The notes below the pieces were generated by a model. The model did not search any database. It saw nothing but the letters and a program-made list of their open reading frames with translations, and was not told the DNA's origin. The translations under genes and the position numbers were made by a program. Below, in pieces: positions 4,785-5,211 of a stretch of 5,211 bases of DNA. Positions within the stretch are counted from its first letter, which is position 1, and each line of letters starts with the position of its first letter. Origin of the DNA: Paracoccaceae bacterium (GTDB lineage Bacteria > Pseudomonadota > Alphaproteobacteria > Rhodobacterales > Rhodobacteraceae); the NCBI GenBank assembly GCA_902525995.1, contig CABZJG010000135.1:1-5211 (forward strand), in the 5' to 3' direction.

Positions 4785-5211
4785 AACGTGCGGGTTTTAT
4801 AGCATTAATTGGTGAGCCAAATGCTGGGAAATCAACGTTATTGAACCAAATGGTTGGGGCTAAGGTCTCAATTGTAACCCACAAGGTTCAAACGACAAGA
4901 GCCCGAATAAGGGGGGTTGCCATCGAAGGTGAAGTGCAACTTGTCTTTGTCGATACACCAGGTGTGTTCAAGCCCCGCCGCCGATTGGATCGCGCAATGG
5001 TTGCAGCAGCTTGGAGCGGTGCGGCAGACGCCGATATAGTTGTTTTACTTGTCGAGGCCCATCGCGGCTTAACCGAGGGCGTCATGGCAATTATTCAGCA
5101 GTTGAAGGAAACTGCTCGGGACCGGCCGGTTATTTTGGCAATTAATAAAATCGATAGAGTGAAATCTGAAGCTTTGTTGAGCCTAACTCAAGAAATGAAT
5201 GCGCAATTCAG
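4781..5211 (+). CDS. era: GTPase Era, 3'-truncated by window edge
   Basis: Essential Ras-like GTPase that binds 16S rRNA and assists 30S ribosome maturation, acting in the cytoplasm and at the inner membrane. Only the first 143 residues are in the window; the family is about 300 long, so the end of the G domain and the RNA-binding KH domain lie beyond the right edge. All the nucleotide motifs due by this point are present: G1 GEPNAGKST (11-19), the Era-type switch region KVQTTR (35-40), G3 DTPG (58-61) and G4 NKID (122-125). The ATG overlaps the rnc stop (ATGA) and has AGGGG seven bases upstream. The rnc-era pairing is conserved widely and fits their shared role in rRNA processing and ribosome assembly. 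recO is a likely next gene by analogy with E. coli, but is not visible. Confidence 0.97.
   Translation, partial: MKRAGFIALIGEPNAGKSTLLNQMVGAKVSIVTHKVQTTRARIRGVAIEGEVQLVFVDTPGVFKPRRRLDRAMVAAAWSGAADADIVVLLVEAHRGLTEGVMAIIQQLKETARDRPVILAINKIDRVKSEALLSLTQEMNAQF

Noticed and set aside
4888..5085. Antisense ORF opposite era
   Set aside because: Low-complexity Ala/Ser/Thr shadow of the Era G-domain coding sequence.
1..5211. A novel defence, mobile or CRISPR-like system
   Set aside because: All seven genes are recognisable core genes on one strand with at most 51 bases between them; there are no repeat arrays, integrase or transposase genes, or tRNA attachment sites.

Overview
The window is a compact, single-strand block of conserved bacterial housekeeping genes, most likely from an alphaproteobacterium of the Rhodobacterales (roseobacter-like). 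The basis is the style of each protein (a bifunctional RelA/SpoT homologue, a DUF2062 membrane protein starting MVFKRR, a one-TM alphaproteobacterial type of LepB, RNase III with NQRLEFLGD, Era with GEPNAGKST) and the gene order. G+C looks to be about 45-50% by eye, on the low side for that order, which would fit a marine lineage. This assignment is inference; no search was possible.

Layout, all on the + strand: (1) 1-1347, 3' part of the (p)ppGpp synthetase/hydrolase gene (rsh/spoT), open at the left edge; (2) 1365-2015, a DUF2062 membrane protein with a TTG start; (3) 2057-2812, pdxJ (pyridoxine 5'-phosphate synthase); (4) 2809-3210, acpS (holo-ACP synthase); (5) 3262-4101, lepB (signal peptidase I); (6) 4098-4784, rnc (RNase III); (7) 4781 to the right edge, era (ribosome-assembly GTPase), cut off after about 143 codons. 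The longest gap between genes is 51 bases, so there is no gene-free stretch of note.

The genes fall into coupled groups. pdxJ-acpS overlap by ATGA, lepB-rnc by GTGA and rnc-era by ATGA, pointing to translational coupling. The only gaps are rsh/DUF2062 (17 nt), DUF2062/pdxJ (41 nt) and acpS/lepB (51 nt). The last two carry weak candidate promoters, so two sub-operons (pdxJ-acpS and lepB-rnc-era) could be expressed partly independently inside a longer transcript. The same gene set occurs in E. coli in a permuted order (lepB-rnc-era-recO-pdxJ-acpS).

Functionally the block joins stringent-response signalling (rsh), cofactor supply (PLP by PdxJ, the phosphopantetheine arm on ACP by AcpS), protein export (LepB) and RNA processing/30S assembly (Rnc, Era). 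I saw no mobile element, CRISPR array, tRNA/rRNA, or sign of a novel system. The observations offered are modest: a perfect 16-bp palindrome inside acpS, an oddly placed ribosome-binding sequence plus a tiny overlapping upstream ORF at pdxJ, candidate internal promoters, A-tracts in coding sequence, and a four-cysteine arrangement in LepB.
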